Shown: positions 7,261 to 15,777, numbered from the stretch's first letter. The stretch: DNA of 64,000 nt from CAIURC01 sp043777315 (GCA_043777315.1 JAYVPW010000093.1:1-64000); one strand, 5' to 3'. Program-made: numbers and translations. Notes: generated from the sequence alone by a model not told the origin.

Positions 7261-7431
7261 AATCCCGTGCGCCCCGCGCATGCGAACGCGCCGGCGCGAT
7301 TCGAGGGACACTCCGATGAAGTCTCTTCGATTTCTACGGCACCTCACCGGCGGCTCCGCGCGGCGCTCGCCAGCACCCCGGAGCGGATCGCGCTGACGGA
7401 AATTGGCGAGACGTTCGTGCTGCCGGATTAG
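7261..7431 (+). pseudogene. Unidentified 3' gene remnant after the NUDIX gene
   Basis: Directly after the NUDIX stop, and in the same frame, an open stretch without a start codon runs for 56 codons to TAG 7429-7431. Its end reads RRLRAALASTPERIALTEIG then ETFVLPD, with GC-rich third positions like real genes here. It looks like the C-terminal tail of a lost gene, but I do not recognise the family. It overlaps the stop of the convergent L,D-transpeptidase gene by 3 bases. Confidence 0.3.
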
Positions 7432-8009
7432 TGCGCGAGCGGCGCGGGCGTAGGCGTCTGCGCGACTTGGACGACGGGCGGCGGCAGCGGCTCGGTGGTG
7501 ATTTCCACGCGCGCGCCGACGCCGAGAATGTTGAAAAGCTCGATGACATCGCGCGACCGCATGCGGATGCAGCCGTAGCTCGCGGGCGTCCCGATCTTCG
7601 CCTCCTCGGCGGTGCCGTGAATGTAGATCGTGCGGGCGAACGAACTGCGATTTTGCGTCTCCAAACCTTTCAGCCACAGGATCCGCGAGACGACCGGATC
7701 GCGGCCCGGCGCATCGGCAGCGACGATCTCGCCAGTCGGTTTTCGATTTTTGAACTTCATTCCCGCGATCGCACCCGCTCCGATTTTCTTCGCGATTTCG
7801 AGCTGCCCGACTGGCGTGGCAAAACTGCCGGGGCAATCTCCGAGCCCGAACTTCGAGGTCGAAACATCGTAGCGCGCGATCGGCGCACCGCGTTCGAGGA
7901 CGAGCATTTTCTGGTCGGGAATGCTGACGCGCACGGTGTGGATGGTGTCTTTCGCGCAGCCCGCAACCGCGAGAGACGCGGCGAGAATGAGGAGGCGTGA
8001 AGTGAGCAC
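7428..8009 (-). CDS. L,D-transpeptidase (YkuD domain) lipoprotein
   Basis: This 193-residue protein starts MLTSRLLILAASLAVAGCAK; LAVAGC is a lipobox, so it should be lipid-anchored at the outer face of a membrane. The YkuD catalytic region holds the histidine in YIHGTAEEAKIG and the nucleophile cysteine in SYGCIRM, with normal spacing. Such enzymes form 3-3 peptidoglycan crosslinks or attach proteins to the wall through a cysteine acyl-enzyme. The first half (VRVSIPDQKMLVLERG, TSKFGLGDCPGSFATPVG) is the usual YkuD start. The proline-rich tail (PLPPPVVQVAQTPTPAP) is probably a flexible linker. Its start lies about 40 bases from the divergent rpsT promoter. Confidence 0.9.
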   Translation of the reverse strand: MLTSRLLILAASLAVAGCAKDTIHTVRVSIPDQKMLVLERGAPIARYDVSTSKFGLGDCPGSFATPVGQLEIAKKIGAGAIAGMKFKNRKPTGEIVAADAPGRDPVVSRILWLKGLETQNRSSFARTIYIHGTAEEAKIGTPASYGCIRMRSRDVIELFNILGVGARVEITTEPLPPPVVQVAQTPTPAPLAH

Positions 8010-8051
8010 GGCGCGGAAAGTAGGCGGGGTTTTCCGGAACGCAAAGGCGCG

Positions 8052-8079
8052 TTGACAAGCCCGGCTCGCTCGCTAGTCT
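8052..8079 (+). promoter_or_regulatory. Sigma-70-like promoter of rpsT
   Basis: TTGACA (8052-8057), a 16-base spacer and TAGTCT (8074-8079) lie 28 bases before the rpsT start. Similar 16-spaced pairs precede the DUF1080 fragment, purA and the pseudopilin gene, so this seems to be the common promoter form in this genome. Confidence 0.6.
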
Positions 8080-8107
8080 CCCGTCCCTTTTCCGAAAACA
8101 CCACTTT

Positions 8108-8371
8108 ATGGCCAACACGAAATCCGCCGCCAAACGCGCCCGTCAAACCGTCCGCAAAACCCTTCACAATCAACGCGCGCTGACCGCGGTGAAGAACCGG
8201 CTCAAGACCGTGCGGACCGCGGTGACCGGCACTGACAAAGCAGCGGCGACGACTGCGGCACAGGCCTTCATTTCGACGATCGACAAGGCGGTGAAAACCG
8301 GCCGGGTGCATCGCAATTCCGCCGCGCGGCACAAGAGCGCGCTGAACAAGGCGCTCGCAAAGCTGGCGTAA
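8108..8371 (+). CDS. rpsT: 30S ribosomal protein S20
   Basis: The 87-residue product begins MANTKSAAKRARQTVRKTLH, the conserved S20 N-terminus. It is very rich in K, R and A, and ends VHRNSAARHKSALNKALAKL, the usual C-terminal helix. S20 binds 16S rRNA early in small-subunit assembly. The length is normal. The gene is monocistronic with its own strong promoter. Downstream sequence to 8495 holds one R2 repeat arm and no evident gene. Confidence 0.97.
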   Translation: MANTKSAAKRARQTVRKTLHNQRALTAVKNRLKTVRTAVTGTDKAAATTAAQAFISTIDKAVKTGRVHRNSAARHKSALNKALAKLA

Positions 8372-8435
8372 GGCACAGCCGCTGCGCCGCGCGAGTGGCT
8401 CGGTGTGAAGGAGGAATTGTACGGCGACCGCGTCG

Positions 8436-8470
8436 GTTGCCCGAGGCAGGCGGAGCGCCCGCCTTACAAC
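8436..8470. repeat. R2 repeat, single arm (GGCAGGCGGAGCGCCCGCC)
   Basis: One arm of the R2 family with its GTTGCCCGA and TTACAAC flanks lies between rpsT and the pseudoprotease gene, which end convergently. No opposite arm is visible here. Confidence 0.6.
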
Positions 8471-8495
8471 CGTTCGGCGCGTCGCGCCAAGCGTT

Positions 8496-10106
8496 TCATT
8501 CCAGACGCTTCAGCGTCGGGATGCGGTAATTCTGCATTAGCTCCCGGTCGCCGGCACCGATCGCGGAGGCGTCGAGGTAGATCGCCGAGGGGTCACCATC
8601 GAATTCGATCTTGTGCAACCCGTTCGTTGATTTCGCGAGGGCGGCCGGCACGTCGCTGAGGTGGTCGAGCGGCACGCCGTTGATTTTCTTCACGATCATT
8701 TGGTGAAGTTCCTCGTAGCCGAGCGTGAGAGGAGACGGGAGAACTCCGCTAAGGATCACGACTTTCTTCCCGGCGTCCGGGAAAAGCTCAGCCTGCTGGC
8801 GATCGAGAAAGACGAATTCTTCGGGCGCTTTTTTCACCCAATCGCTGCCCCATTCTTTCAGGAATTGGCGCGAGAGCTCCTGTAGGACGAGGCCGCCCAA
8901 AACGTAGAACTGCGGCGCCCGGTCGATCACGTACGGCTCGATCACGAACTCGTTCGCGGGCCGATGGCTGATCGTGACGGGCAGCTCTTTGCGTTCGCCC
9001 TTTCGGATGACGGCGAACTTCAACTCGTCACCGACGAAGTGCCGCGTGCCGACGAGGTGCGTGAGCGAAATTTTGCCGTAATTCGGGTCGGTGTAATTCC
9101 CGTCCTGATCGATCGCCTCGCCGTCGATGCTGAGCACGATGTCGCCCTTTGCGATGCCCGCTTTTTCCGCCGGACCGCCGGGCAGCACATCCGTGACGTA
9201 AACTCCGCCCGCGGCATTTCCGAGCCCCACGTAGCGCCGCAACTGCGGGTCGCGCGTGATCGAAAACGCGAGCCCGGCGCGCGCGAATCCTTGGTACGGC
9301 GGCTTCGCGGCGTCTTTCAGGAAATGCTCGATCACCGGCGTCGGGACGATTTCGGCGCTCTTCGTGTTGTTGTCGTAGCGCGCGACGAGGCCGACGAGCT
9401 TGTCGTCCTTCACCACCGGGAGCGTGAAGCTGCTATCGCGAAATTGCAGCGACGCGGTCGCGCGATAAACGAGCAGCGGCGAGCCGTCGATCGGGTACGG
9501 CGTGACTTCCGCGGTGGTCATCGAACCTTTGGTGACGAGCAGGGTTCCGGTCGATTCGAGCTGCCAGATCGAGAGCGTGTCGCCGACCGTGGCGGTCGTG
9601 AATTCCACCGGCCCGAATGCTTCCATGAACTTCGGATCGTCCGCTTTTAAAATCGCGAGATTGGCCTCGTAATCGACGATCTCGATCGACGCGGCGACCT
9701 TCAGCCCGCCGTCGGGCGCCTCGAATTCCACGTAGTTCGCGTTGCCAACGAGTTCGCCCGTCACGAGCACCCGTTTATCCGCGAGCACCGCACCGACCGC
9801 GCGCCGGGAATAGGGCTGATGTTTGCCCCACGGACGGATGAAATCCCACGCCTGATTCGTGACGTTCACCCGCACGACGGACGGCTTTTTGTCGGACTTC
9901 GCGGCGACCGGCGGGGCCGCGGAAGCTGGTCCCGGGGCGGGTTGCGCACCGCTCGGGCTCTGCGGCCCTGCGGGCGGAACGCTGGGTGGCGGCACCTCCC
10001 CGGGCGGCAGCGGCACGGGCGGCGTGGCCGAGGGCGGGTCGGCGGGCGTCTGCGCGAGCAGCGTCGAACCGGTCAGGAGAACGAGAAGAAAAAGGCGCGG
10101 GCGCAT
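8496..10106 (-). CDS. Secreted Deg-like pseudoprotease with PDZ domain, catalytic triad lost
   Basis: The start at 10106 gives the signal peptide MRPRLFLLVLLTGSTLLAQT; a GTG at 10139 overlapping the upstream stop is the alternative. A proline-rich linker (about 21-70) is followed by a trypsin-like domain clearly paralogous to the next gene: both share VPTPVIEHFLKD-type and LAILKADDP-type segments. The triad is gone: the TNAHVV histidine segment is TGELVG, the aspartate of CDLALLK is N in ANLAILK, and the GNSGGP serine loop is DSSFTLP. A PDZ domain remains (about 290-385: VLPGGPAEKAGIAKGDIVLS), as does a C-terminal module like that of plant-type DEG9 proteins. It probably acts as a non-enzymatic partner or chaperone. 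Translation is coupled or nearly coupled to the active protease. Confidence 0.75.
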   Translation of the reverse strand: MRPRLFLLVLLTGSTLLAQTPADPPSATPPVPLPPGEVPPPSVPPAGPQSPSGAQPAPGPASAAPPVAAKSDKKPSVVRVNVTNQAWDFIRPWGKHQPYSRRAVGAVLADKRVLVTGELVGNANYVEFEAPDGGLKVAASIEIVDYEANLAILKADDPKFMEAFGPVEFTTATVGDTLSIWQLESTGTLLVTKGSMTTAEVTPYPIDGSPLLVYRATASLQFRDSSFTLPVVKDDKLVGLVARYDNNTKSAEIVPTPVIEHFLKDAAKPPYQGFARAGLAFSITRDPQLRRYVGLGNAAGGVYVTDVLPGGPAEKAGIAKGDIVLSIDGEAIDQDGNYTDPNYGKISLTHLVGTRHFVGDELKFAVIRKGERKELPVTISHRPANEFVIEPYVIDRAPQFYVLGGLVLQELSRQFLKEWGSDWVKKAPEEFVFLDRQQAELFPDAGKKVVILSGVLPSPLTLGYEELHQMIVKKINGVPLDHLSDVPAALAKSTNGLHKIEFDGDPSAIYLDASAIGAGDRELMQNYRIPTLKRLE

Positions 10107-10135
10107 GAGAAAAACGGGGTGGAAAAATCGGCCGC

Positions 10136-11593
10136 TCACGAGTTGGTCAGGTTGCGCTCTTCCGGCACGTTGTAGCGTTTTTTGATTCGTTCCCGCGCGG
10201 CCTCGACCGCCGCGCGTTCCAGCACCAGCGGGCGTCCGATGCCGATGAACTTCAGCACGTAGAACTCCGCCGGCTCCGCGAGCGCGTCGGCCAATTCCTG
10301 GAGCGTCTTCACTTTTTTGCCGTTGATCTCATCCACGATCCCCTCCCGAAATTCGCTGAAATAGGTGTTGATCGGGTCCGGCAAAATCGAGCTGAGGACA
10401 ATCACGTCGGGATGATCCTTGTAGATTTCCTTCGAGATGTAGCTGTCGAAAAAGTAGCCGACGCGCGGGTTCGTGAACTGGTACGAGCCCATCAAATTCC
10501 GCGAGAGCGGCTGAAAGAGCAGGCCGCCGAAGAGCACGTATTTCGGCTGCTGCTCGTAACTGTTCGCCTGCATCGAAAACGGCCACGCGCGCTCGAACTT
10601 CGCGATCACGTCGAGCGTTTTGCGCTCGCGCTGGATCGAGAATTTCACCGAATCGCCGAGAAATTTTCGCTCCGCGACTTCGGCCATCATCACGCGCTCG
10701 CCCTCGAGTTCGACCATGCCGTCGCTTGCCACCGGCAGTCCGTCGATGGCCAAAATGACGTCCTCCTCTTGCAAAACTCCGGCGCACGGACCGCCCTCCA
10801 GCACGTTGCTCACGACCACGCCGCGGTCGTCGTCGGGCAGGCCGAAAGCCTTGCGATGCGCCGCATTCAGCAGCGGGAACGTGCTGATCGAAAGGTCCAT
10901 GTAGCGGTCGTAGTGACCGTCCTTCACGTCTTGCAGGAAGTGTTTGATGACCGGCGTCGGGATCATGTAGCCGACGTTTTGCGCGACATCGCCGCTGTAG
11001 CCTTGGAACGCCACGCCGACCACGCTCGCACCTTGCAGCACGGGTCCGCCGCTGTTTCCCGGGTTGATCGCCGCGTCGATTTGGATGCACAGATGCGAGT
11101 CCACGACCGAGTGCGTGTAGGTGCGAAAATCGACGCGCGAGACAATGCCGTTCGTCACCGAAAGCCGTTCGCCGCCGATGGGATATCCGAAAACGCTGAC
11201 ACTCGATTCGATCTCCGGGATGCCGCCGAGCGCGAGCGGCTTCGTGTCTTTGAAAAACGCCGGATCGTCCACTTTCAACAGCGCGAGATCGCAGTCGTGC
11301 GCGATGTGCTCGACCGTCGCGATGTATTTCTTTGGATCGTTTTCCCGCTCGACCGTGAGAAAGCGCGCATTGCTCACAACGTGCGCGTTCGTGAGGAGCC
11401 GGTCTTTGGAAACGACCCAGCCGGTGCCACTCGCGCCGCCCGTCGCGCCCGGCAACCACGGGATGCGGTAGTTCGGTTCCTGCGCGGTATTAGTAATGCG
11501 CGCCAGGCTTTTGCGGACTTCGTTGGGTAAGGCGGAAGCCGTGGCGGCGAGGACGAGCAGCGTGATAACGACGCGCGAAATCCGTAAAATCAT
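10136..11593 (-). CDS. Exported Deg-type serine protease with PDZ domain
   Basis: This 485-residue protein starts at 11593 with MILRISRVVITLLVLAATAS, a signal peptide. The chymotrypsin-fold domain keeps the triad: H71 in LLTNAHVVSNA, D102 in HDCDLALLK and S181 in INPGNSGGP. A PDZ domain follows (VVVSNVLEGGPCAGVLQEED, then VILAIDG), and the long C-terminal extension resembles eukaryotic/plant DEG9-like and bacterial relatives, not classical DegP with two PDZ domains. It likely degrades or refolds damaged envelope proteins. It forms a two-gene unit with the degenerate paralogue downstream. Confidence 0.85.
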   Translation of the reverse strand: MILRISRVVITLLVLAATASALPNEVRKSLARITNTAQEPNYRIPWLPGATGGASGTGWVVSKDRLLTNAHVVSNARFLTVERENDPKKYIATVEHIAHDCDLALLKVDDPAFFKDTKPLALGGIPEIESSVSVFGYPIGGERLSVTNGIVSRVDFRTYTHSVVDSHLCIQIDAAINPGNSGGPVLQGASVVGVAFQGYSGDVAQNVGYMIPTPVIKHFLQDVKDGHYDRYMDLSISTFPLLNAAHRKAFGLPDDDRGVVVSNVLEGGPCAGVLQEEDVILAIDGLPVASDGMVELEGERVMMAEVAERKFLGDSVKFSIQRERKTLDVIAKFERAWPFSMQANSYEQQPKYVLFGGLLFQPLSRNLMGSYQFTNPRVGYFFDSYISKEIYKDHPDVIVLSSILPDPINTYFSEFREGIVDEINGKKVKTLQELADALAEPAEFYVLKFIGIGRPLVLERAAVEAARERIKKRYNVPEERNLTNS

Positions 11594-11665
11594 GGGGCGA
11601 AAAGATGGGGCGATCGCCCCGGAGCGCAATGGAAATCAAGGCCGCGCGCCGCGACTTTCCGTGGA

Positions 11666-11693
11666 TTGACTCCGCGCCGCCCGCCGCTATTTC
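11666..11693 (+). promoter_or_regulatory. Sigma-70-like promoter before the DUF1080 fragment
   Basis: TTGACT (11666-11671), 16 bases, then TATTTC (11688-11693). The -10 box ends 8 bases before ATG 11702, so a transcript would be leaderless or nearly so. The promoter survives although the gene it serves is truncated, and may now drive the flavoprotein gene. Confidence 0.45.
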
Positions 11694-11701
11694 TCGCCGC
11701 C

Positions 11702-11896
11702 ATGACTCCCCGCCTCCCCGCCTCCGCCGCGCTCATTTTTGCGCTCGCCACTTCCTCATTTGGCGCCGGTGAAGCCGCGATCAAGCCCGACCAGGCCGGC
11801 CGCGATTTCGCCGTGCAAGGCGAGTACGTCGCCGACAATACCGGCGCGCAAGTCATCGCCCTCGGTGACGGAAAATTCCACATCGTCGCCCTGTGA
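11702..11896 (+). pseudogene. DUF1080 (3-keto-disaccharide hydrolase-like) protein, N-terminal stump
   Basis: The frame from 11702 encodes a signal peptide (MTPRLPASAALIFALATSSF) and then DFAVQGEYVADNTGAQ, VIALGDGKFHIVAL before TGA 11894-11896. That segment resembles the N-terminus of PVC-type DUF1080 proteins, in which QGEYxG...VIALGDGKFxxVxxPGGLPG leads into a laminin-G-like domain of about 200 residues. Here the protein stops at 64 residues and the flavoprotein starts 20 bases later, so the main domain is deleted. Promoter and leader look intact, so a small exported peptide could still be made. Confidence 0.5.
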
Positions 11897-11915
11897 GCCC
11901 GCGGATTGTGCCGCG

Positions 11916-13106
11916 GTGAAAATAGCCGTCATCGGCGGCGGACCCGCAGGTTTGCGAGCAGCGGAAGTCGCGGCGGCAGGCGGCGCAGCGGTCACGATTT
12001 TCGACGCGAAAGCATCGGTCGGGCGGAAGTTTCTCGTCGCCGGGCGCGGTGGCTTGAACCTCACCAAAATCGAACCGCGCGAGCGCTTCGTCACGCGATA
12101 CAGCGGTCCCGGAATGCCGGCAAATCTATGGCCGTCGCTGATTGCCGACTTCGACTCCGAGGCTCTTCGTAGCTGGGCTGCCGGGCTGGGAGTCGAAACT
12201 TTCGCCGCTTCGACCGGGCGCATTTATCCGCGCGAATTGAAAGCCGCGCCGCTGCTGCGTCGATGGGTGCAACGGCTTCGCGCACTCGGCGTGAAATTTG
12301 AAATGAATCATCGCTGGAGCGGTCTCCGCGCGGGCTCGCCGATGCAGCTCGGATTTCAGGTCGGGGATGAAACTCGCACGGTCGAAACCGATGCCGTCAT
12401 CCTCGCGCTCGGCGGCGGCTCGTGGCCGCAGACCGGCTCGGATGGTGGATGGACGGAAGTGCTGGCGCCGCTCGGAATATCCATCGCCCCGCTCTCCCCG
12501 GCCAACTGCGGCTGGGAACTCGAATGGCCCACCGACGTTCTTCGCCAAGCTGAGGGGTTGCCGATCAAAAGCATCGCCGTCCGCGCCGCAGGCGTGGAAG
12601 TGAAAGGCGAATTGCTCATCACGAAATACGGCATCGAAGGCGGCGCGCTTTACGCGCTCGGCGCAACGCTGCGCGCGATGCCGGAGCCGGAGATCGCGAT
12701 TGATTTCAAACCGACTTTCACGGTCGCCCAGCTCGTCGCGAAAATGGGACCAATCACGCGCGACTTCCTCGCCGAAGCCCGCCAGCGCTGGCGTCTCGGC
12801 GATGCGGCTCTCGCGATCCTCGCGAGCCGCGGGCCATTTTTCACCGCCGAATCGCTCGCCCGCGGAGTGAAGTCCTGCACGCTCCGGCTCACCGGTCCGC
12901 GCCCCATCGCGGAAGCGATTTCCTCCGCCGGCGGCGTCCGCTGGAGCGAGCTCGACGACTCGCTGATGCTCCGAAAAATCACCGGCGTTTTCGTTGCTGG
13001 CGAGATGATCGATTGGGAGGCCCCGACCGGCGGATACCTGATTCAAGGCTGCTTCGCGACCGGCACCCACGCCGCACGCGGGGCGCTCGCGTGGCTCAGA
13101 GCCTGA
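11916..13106 (+). CDS. HI0933/BaiN-family FAD-dependent oxidoreductase
   Basis: A GTG at 11916 starts a 396-residue protein opening MKIAVIGGGPAGLRAAEVAA, the dinucleotide-binding fold for FAD. Family motifs follow: GRKFLVAGRGGLNLTKIEPR (about 44-63), ALGGGSWPQTGSDGG (about 164-178) and the C-terminal FAD motif GVFVAGEMIDWEAPTGGYL then IQGCFATG. The GGGSWPQTG stretch and the overall shape fit the TIGR03862-like branch of HI0933 proteins; relatives include BaiN, acting on steroid double bonds, but the physiological substrate here is unknown. The start codon lies only 20 bases after the DUF1080 stump, and expression may depend on the stump's promoter. Confidence 0.8.
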   Translation: MKIAVIGGGPAGLRAAEVAAAGGAAVTIFDAKASVGRKFLVAGRGGLNLTKIEPRERFVTRYSGPGMPANLWPSLIADFDSEALRSWAAGLGVETFAASTGRIYPRELKAAPLLRRWVQRLRALGVKFEMNHRWSGLRAGSPMQLGFQVGDETRTVETDAVILALGGGSWPQTGSDGGWTEVLAPLGISIAPLSPANCGWELEWPTDVLRQAEGLPIKSIAVRAAGVEVKGELLITKYGIEGGALYALGATLRAMPEPEIAIDFKPTFTVAQLVAKMGPITRDFLAEARQRWRLGDAALAILASRGPFFTAESLARGVKSCTLRLTGPRPIAEAISSAGGVRWSELDDSLMLRKITGVFVAGEMIDWEAPTGGYLIQGCFATGTHAARGALAWLRA

Positions 13107-13113
13107 AACTCCG

Positions 13114-13127
13114 CCCCCCCCCCCCCG
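13114..13127. repeat. Run of 14 C residues between two genes
   Basis: Fourteen consecutive C bases lie 8 bases after the flavoprotein stop and 43 bases before the next start. Such a tract could change length by slippage and affect spacing of an upstream promoter element; it could also be an assembly or sequencing error. Confidence 0.7.
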
Positions 13128-13169
13128 CACTTGTCATTGCGCAGACATTTGTCATTCATCCCCGCCTCC

Positions 13170-15506
13170 ATGAAACCTCTCCCCTCCTCCGTCGCCGCGC
13201 TTTTCGCCCTCACGATTTTCCACTCGCCGCTGCTCGCGCAGACGCGGTGGGACCAGATGGATCTCGGTCCATTTCACAGCGGGACTTTCAATGTCAAAGA
13301 CCAGCCGACCGCGAAAGGGATCGCGATCAAGGTCGGCACGAAGGACGACGCGGCGACCGTGCTTTTCGACACGGAATTGCTGCGCGTGAGCGCGGCGTGG
13401 ACGGGCGGCTTCATCAAAATCCCGGGGGGGCGCGGTGGCCTCGAAGGCCAGATCGCACCCGCGGGCGACGTGAAATTTGCGACCTCGTACGCCACCGGCT
13501 GGGCGAAAGGCGAGATCGCCGATGACCCGCGGGACAAGCACCAAGGCCACTTGCCAGCCGATCAGGCAAAATGGCGCGGGCTCTACCTCAACGGCGACAA
13601 GGTGATCCTCAGCTACTCGGTCGGGCTCGGCGGCGTGCTGGAAATGGACGGCTTCGAAACCCGCGGCGCGGCGAAAGTTTTCACGCGCACATTTCAGGTC
13701 GGGGTGAATGCCGCGGCGAATTCACTGCTTGTTTGCGAGGCTCCGGGCGAGGGCGCGGTCGAGGGTTCCATCGCGAAAAGATTCGAGGCCGAGAACGTCA
13801 CGCTGGCCGGCGTCATCGGCGCCCCGGCGGGCGCGAAATTGGTCATCGGCGACAAAGGCCGCATCGCGCTGAAACTCCCACCGCTCACGGCCGCCGCCAC
13901 TTTCCAAGTCGTGATCTGGAGCGGGAAAAGCGGCGAACTGCCGCCGGGCACCGACCTTCTCGAGGCCGCGCCGCTGCCGAATCTCGCGGTGCTGTGCAAA
14001 GGCGGAGCGGCGAACTGGAACGTGCCGATTGAAACCACCGGCGTGCTCGGCACCGGCGACGAAGCGTATGTCGCCGACGAGATCACGCTGCCGGAACCAA
14101 ACCCGTTCAAATCGTGGCTGCGGCCTGGCGGACACGACTTTTTGCCGGACGGAACAGCCGTGCTGGTGAACGTCAGCGGCGATGTCTGGCTGGTCAGCGG
14201 ACTCGATGAAAAACTGGAGCACGTGAAGTGGAAACGCTTTGCCACCGGGCTCTTCCAGCCGCTCGGGTGCAAGGTCGTGGACGGGAAAATTTACGTCACG
14301 GGGCGCGATCAAATCACGCGGCTGACCGACCTGAACGGCGACGGCGAAGCGGACTTTTACGAGTGCTTCAACAACGACTGCGTGGTCGTCGATAACTACC
14401 ACGAATTCGCGCTCGACCTACAGACCGACTCGCACGGCGATTTCTTTTTCGGGAAAGGTTCGCCGTGGACTCCGACCAACGTTTCACCGCATCAGGGGAC
14501 GATCATTCGGATCAGCAAGGACGGCGGAAAACTGGACGTCTTCGCGACTGGCGTGCGCGCTCCGAATGGCCTCGGAATGGGGCCGCACGACGAACTCACT
14601 TTCTCCGATAACCAAGGCCACTGGATGCCCGCGAACCGGCTCAATCTCGTGAAGCAAGGCGGCTTCTACGGCATGACTCCGGCCGCGCACAAAGTGATCG
14701 CGATGAAGACCGCCGACGGAAAAGAGATCACCGCGAACCCAAGCGATGCGGCGGCGCGGGCGGAGTTCAAAACGGAATTCTGGGGCAGCGCCAATGCGCC
14801 GACGCCGGTCGCGATGGACCCGCCGCTCTGCTGGGTCCCGATGGAAATCGACAACTCCAGCGGCGGCCAGGTCTGGGTGCCTCCGGGCGCAAAATGGGGG
14901 CCGCTCGCGGGCCGGATGCTTTTCATGAGCTACGGAAAATGCACGCTCTTCAACGTGTTGCAGGAGACCGTGGATGGGCAGGCGCAGGGCGGGTTGAACC
15001 GCTTTCCGCTGAAGTTCAAAAGCGGGATCATGCGCGGGCGTTTCAATCCGAAAGATGGGCAGCTTTACGTCAGCGGGCTGAACGTCTGGCAGTCCGCCGC
15101 GTCGAAGGACGGCTGCTTTTACCGCGTCCGCTACACCGGCAAACCGGCGACCATCCCGGTCGATTTGCACGTCGCGAAAAAGAGCGTGCAGCTCACTTTC
15201 ACCTCGCCGCTCGATGAGAAAAGCGCGACCGACCCGGACAACTTTTCGGTCGAACAGTGGAACTATTTGTGGACCGGAAACTACGGCTCGCCCGACATGT
15301 CCGCGCTCGATGCCGGGCGCAAAGGCCGCGACACGCTGACCGTCGGCGCGGTGAAACTTTCCACCGACAAAAAGACGCTGACGATCGAGCTGCCGGACGT
15401 GCAGCCGGTGATGCAGATGAAGATCAAATACAAGATCAACGCGGCGGACGGACGCGTGCTGGAGCAGGAGATTTTCAACACGATCAACCGGGTCCCGGCG
15501 AGTTAG
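13170..15506 (+). CDS. Large secreted propeller dehydrogenase-like protein (DUF6797-type N-terminus)
   Basis: The start at 13170 yields MKPLPSSVAALFALTIFHSP and cleavage after LLAQ; upstream codons add nothing leader-like. The product has 778 residues. The N-terminal about 300 residues (WDQMDLGPFHSGTFNVK, GGFIKIPGGRGGLEGQ, KWRGLYLNGDKVILSYSVG) match the module common in PVC cytochrome/haem-binding proteins. A glucose/sorbosone-dehydrogenase-like beta-propeller follows (about 320-680: LPDGTAVLVNVSGDVWLVSG, ITRLTDLNGDGEADFYECFN, GVRAPNGLGMGPHDELTFSD), then a C-terminal beta domain (KKSVQLTFTSPLDEKSATD). No CxxCH haem site is present, unlike many homologues. It is presumably periplasmic or surface-bound in sugar breakdown; the substrate is unknown. 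Confidence 0.75.
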   Translation: MKPLPSSVAALFALTIFHSPLLAQTRWDQMDLGPFHSGTFNVKDQPTAKGIAIKVGTKDDAATVLFDTELLRVSAAWTGGFIKIPGGRGGLEGQIAPAGDVKFATSYATGWAKGEIADDPRDKHQGHLPADQAKWRGLYLNGDKVILSYSVGLGGVLEMDGFETRGAAKVFTRTFQVGVNAAANSLLVCEAPGEGAVEGSIAKRFEAENVTLAGVIGAPAGAKLVIGDKGRIALKLPPLTAAATFQVVIWSGKSGELPPGTDLLEAAPLPNLAVLCKGGAANWNVPIETTGVLGTGDEAYVADEITLPEPNPFKSWLRPGGHDFLPDGTAVLVNVSGDVWLVSGLDEKLEHVKWKRFATGLFQPLGCKVVDGKIYVTGRDQITRLTDLNGDGEADFYECFNNDCVVVDNYHEFALDLQTDSHGDFFFGKGSPWTPTNVSPHQGTIIRISKDGGKLDVFATGVRAPNGLGMGPHDELTFSDNQGHWMPANRLNLVKQGGFYGMTPAAHKVIAMKTADGKEITANPSDAAARAEFKTEFWGSANAPTPVAMDPPLCWVPMEIDNSSGGQVWVPPGAKWGPLAGRMLFMSYGKCTLFNVLQETVDGQAQGGLNRFPLKFKSGIMRGRFNPKDGQLYVSGLNVWQSAASKDGCFYRVRYTGKPATIPVDLHVAKKSVQLTFTSPLDEKSATDPDNFSVEQWNYLWTGNYGSPDMSALDAGRKGRDTLTVGAVKLSTDKKTLTIELPDVQPVMQMKIKYKINAADGRVLEQEIFNTINRVPAS

Positions 15507-15535
15507 CCCGCGACTACTTGAAAAAGCCCGTCGTC

Positions 15536-15672
15536 GTCATCCTGAGCGGAGCGCCAGCGGAGTCGAAGGACCTCTACGTTTTCCCCCGTTGCGTGAGTCC
15601 ATCGCGGAGGGGGAAATAGTTAGAGGTCCTTCGACTGCGTTTCGCTGGCGCTCCACTTCGCTCAGGATGACC
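15536..15672. repeat. R1 palindromic intergenic element, copy b
   Basis: This is a full-length copy with both arms (GTCATCCTGAGCGGAGCGCC ... CTTCGCTCAGGATGACC). It separates the convergent propeller gene and tRNA gene. The region 15507-15844 otherwise holds only the tRNA. Confidence 0.9.
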
Positions 15673-15705
15673 GGAAGGATTGGAGGCTGCCCGCTTGCTA
15701 AAAAG

Positions 15706-15777
15706 TACCAGGGGGGAGGATTGAACTCCCGACCTAGGGCTTATGAGTCCCCCGCTCTGCCACTGAGCTACCCTGGC
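15706..15777 (-). tRNA. tRNA with CAT anticodon (tRNA-Met, or lysidine-type tRNA-Ile)
   Basis: On the minus strand the acceptor GCCAGGG pairs with CCCTGGT. The D arm is GCTC-AGTGGCA-GAGC, the anticodon loop CTCATAA carries CAT, and the T arm is GGGAG-TTCAATC-CTCCC. The discriminator is A and no CCA is encoded; a T run (CTTTTT) follows, which may help termination. The last anticodon-stem pair (A with G) is imperfect. The variable loop is five bases (AGGTC). It is not initiator-like, as it lacks the GGG/CCC anticodon-stem signature next to the loop. Elongator Met and Ile(CAT) cannot be separated by eye. Confidence 0.88.
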
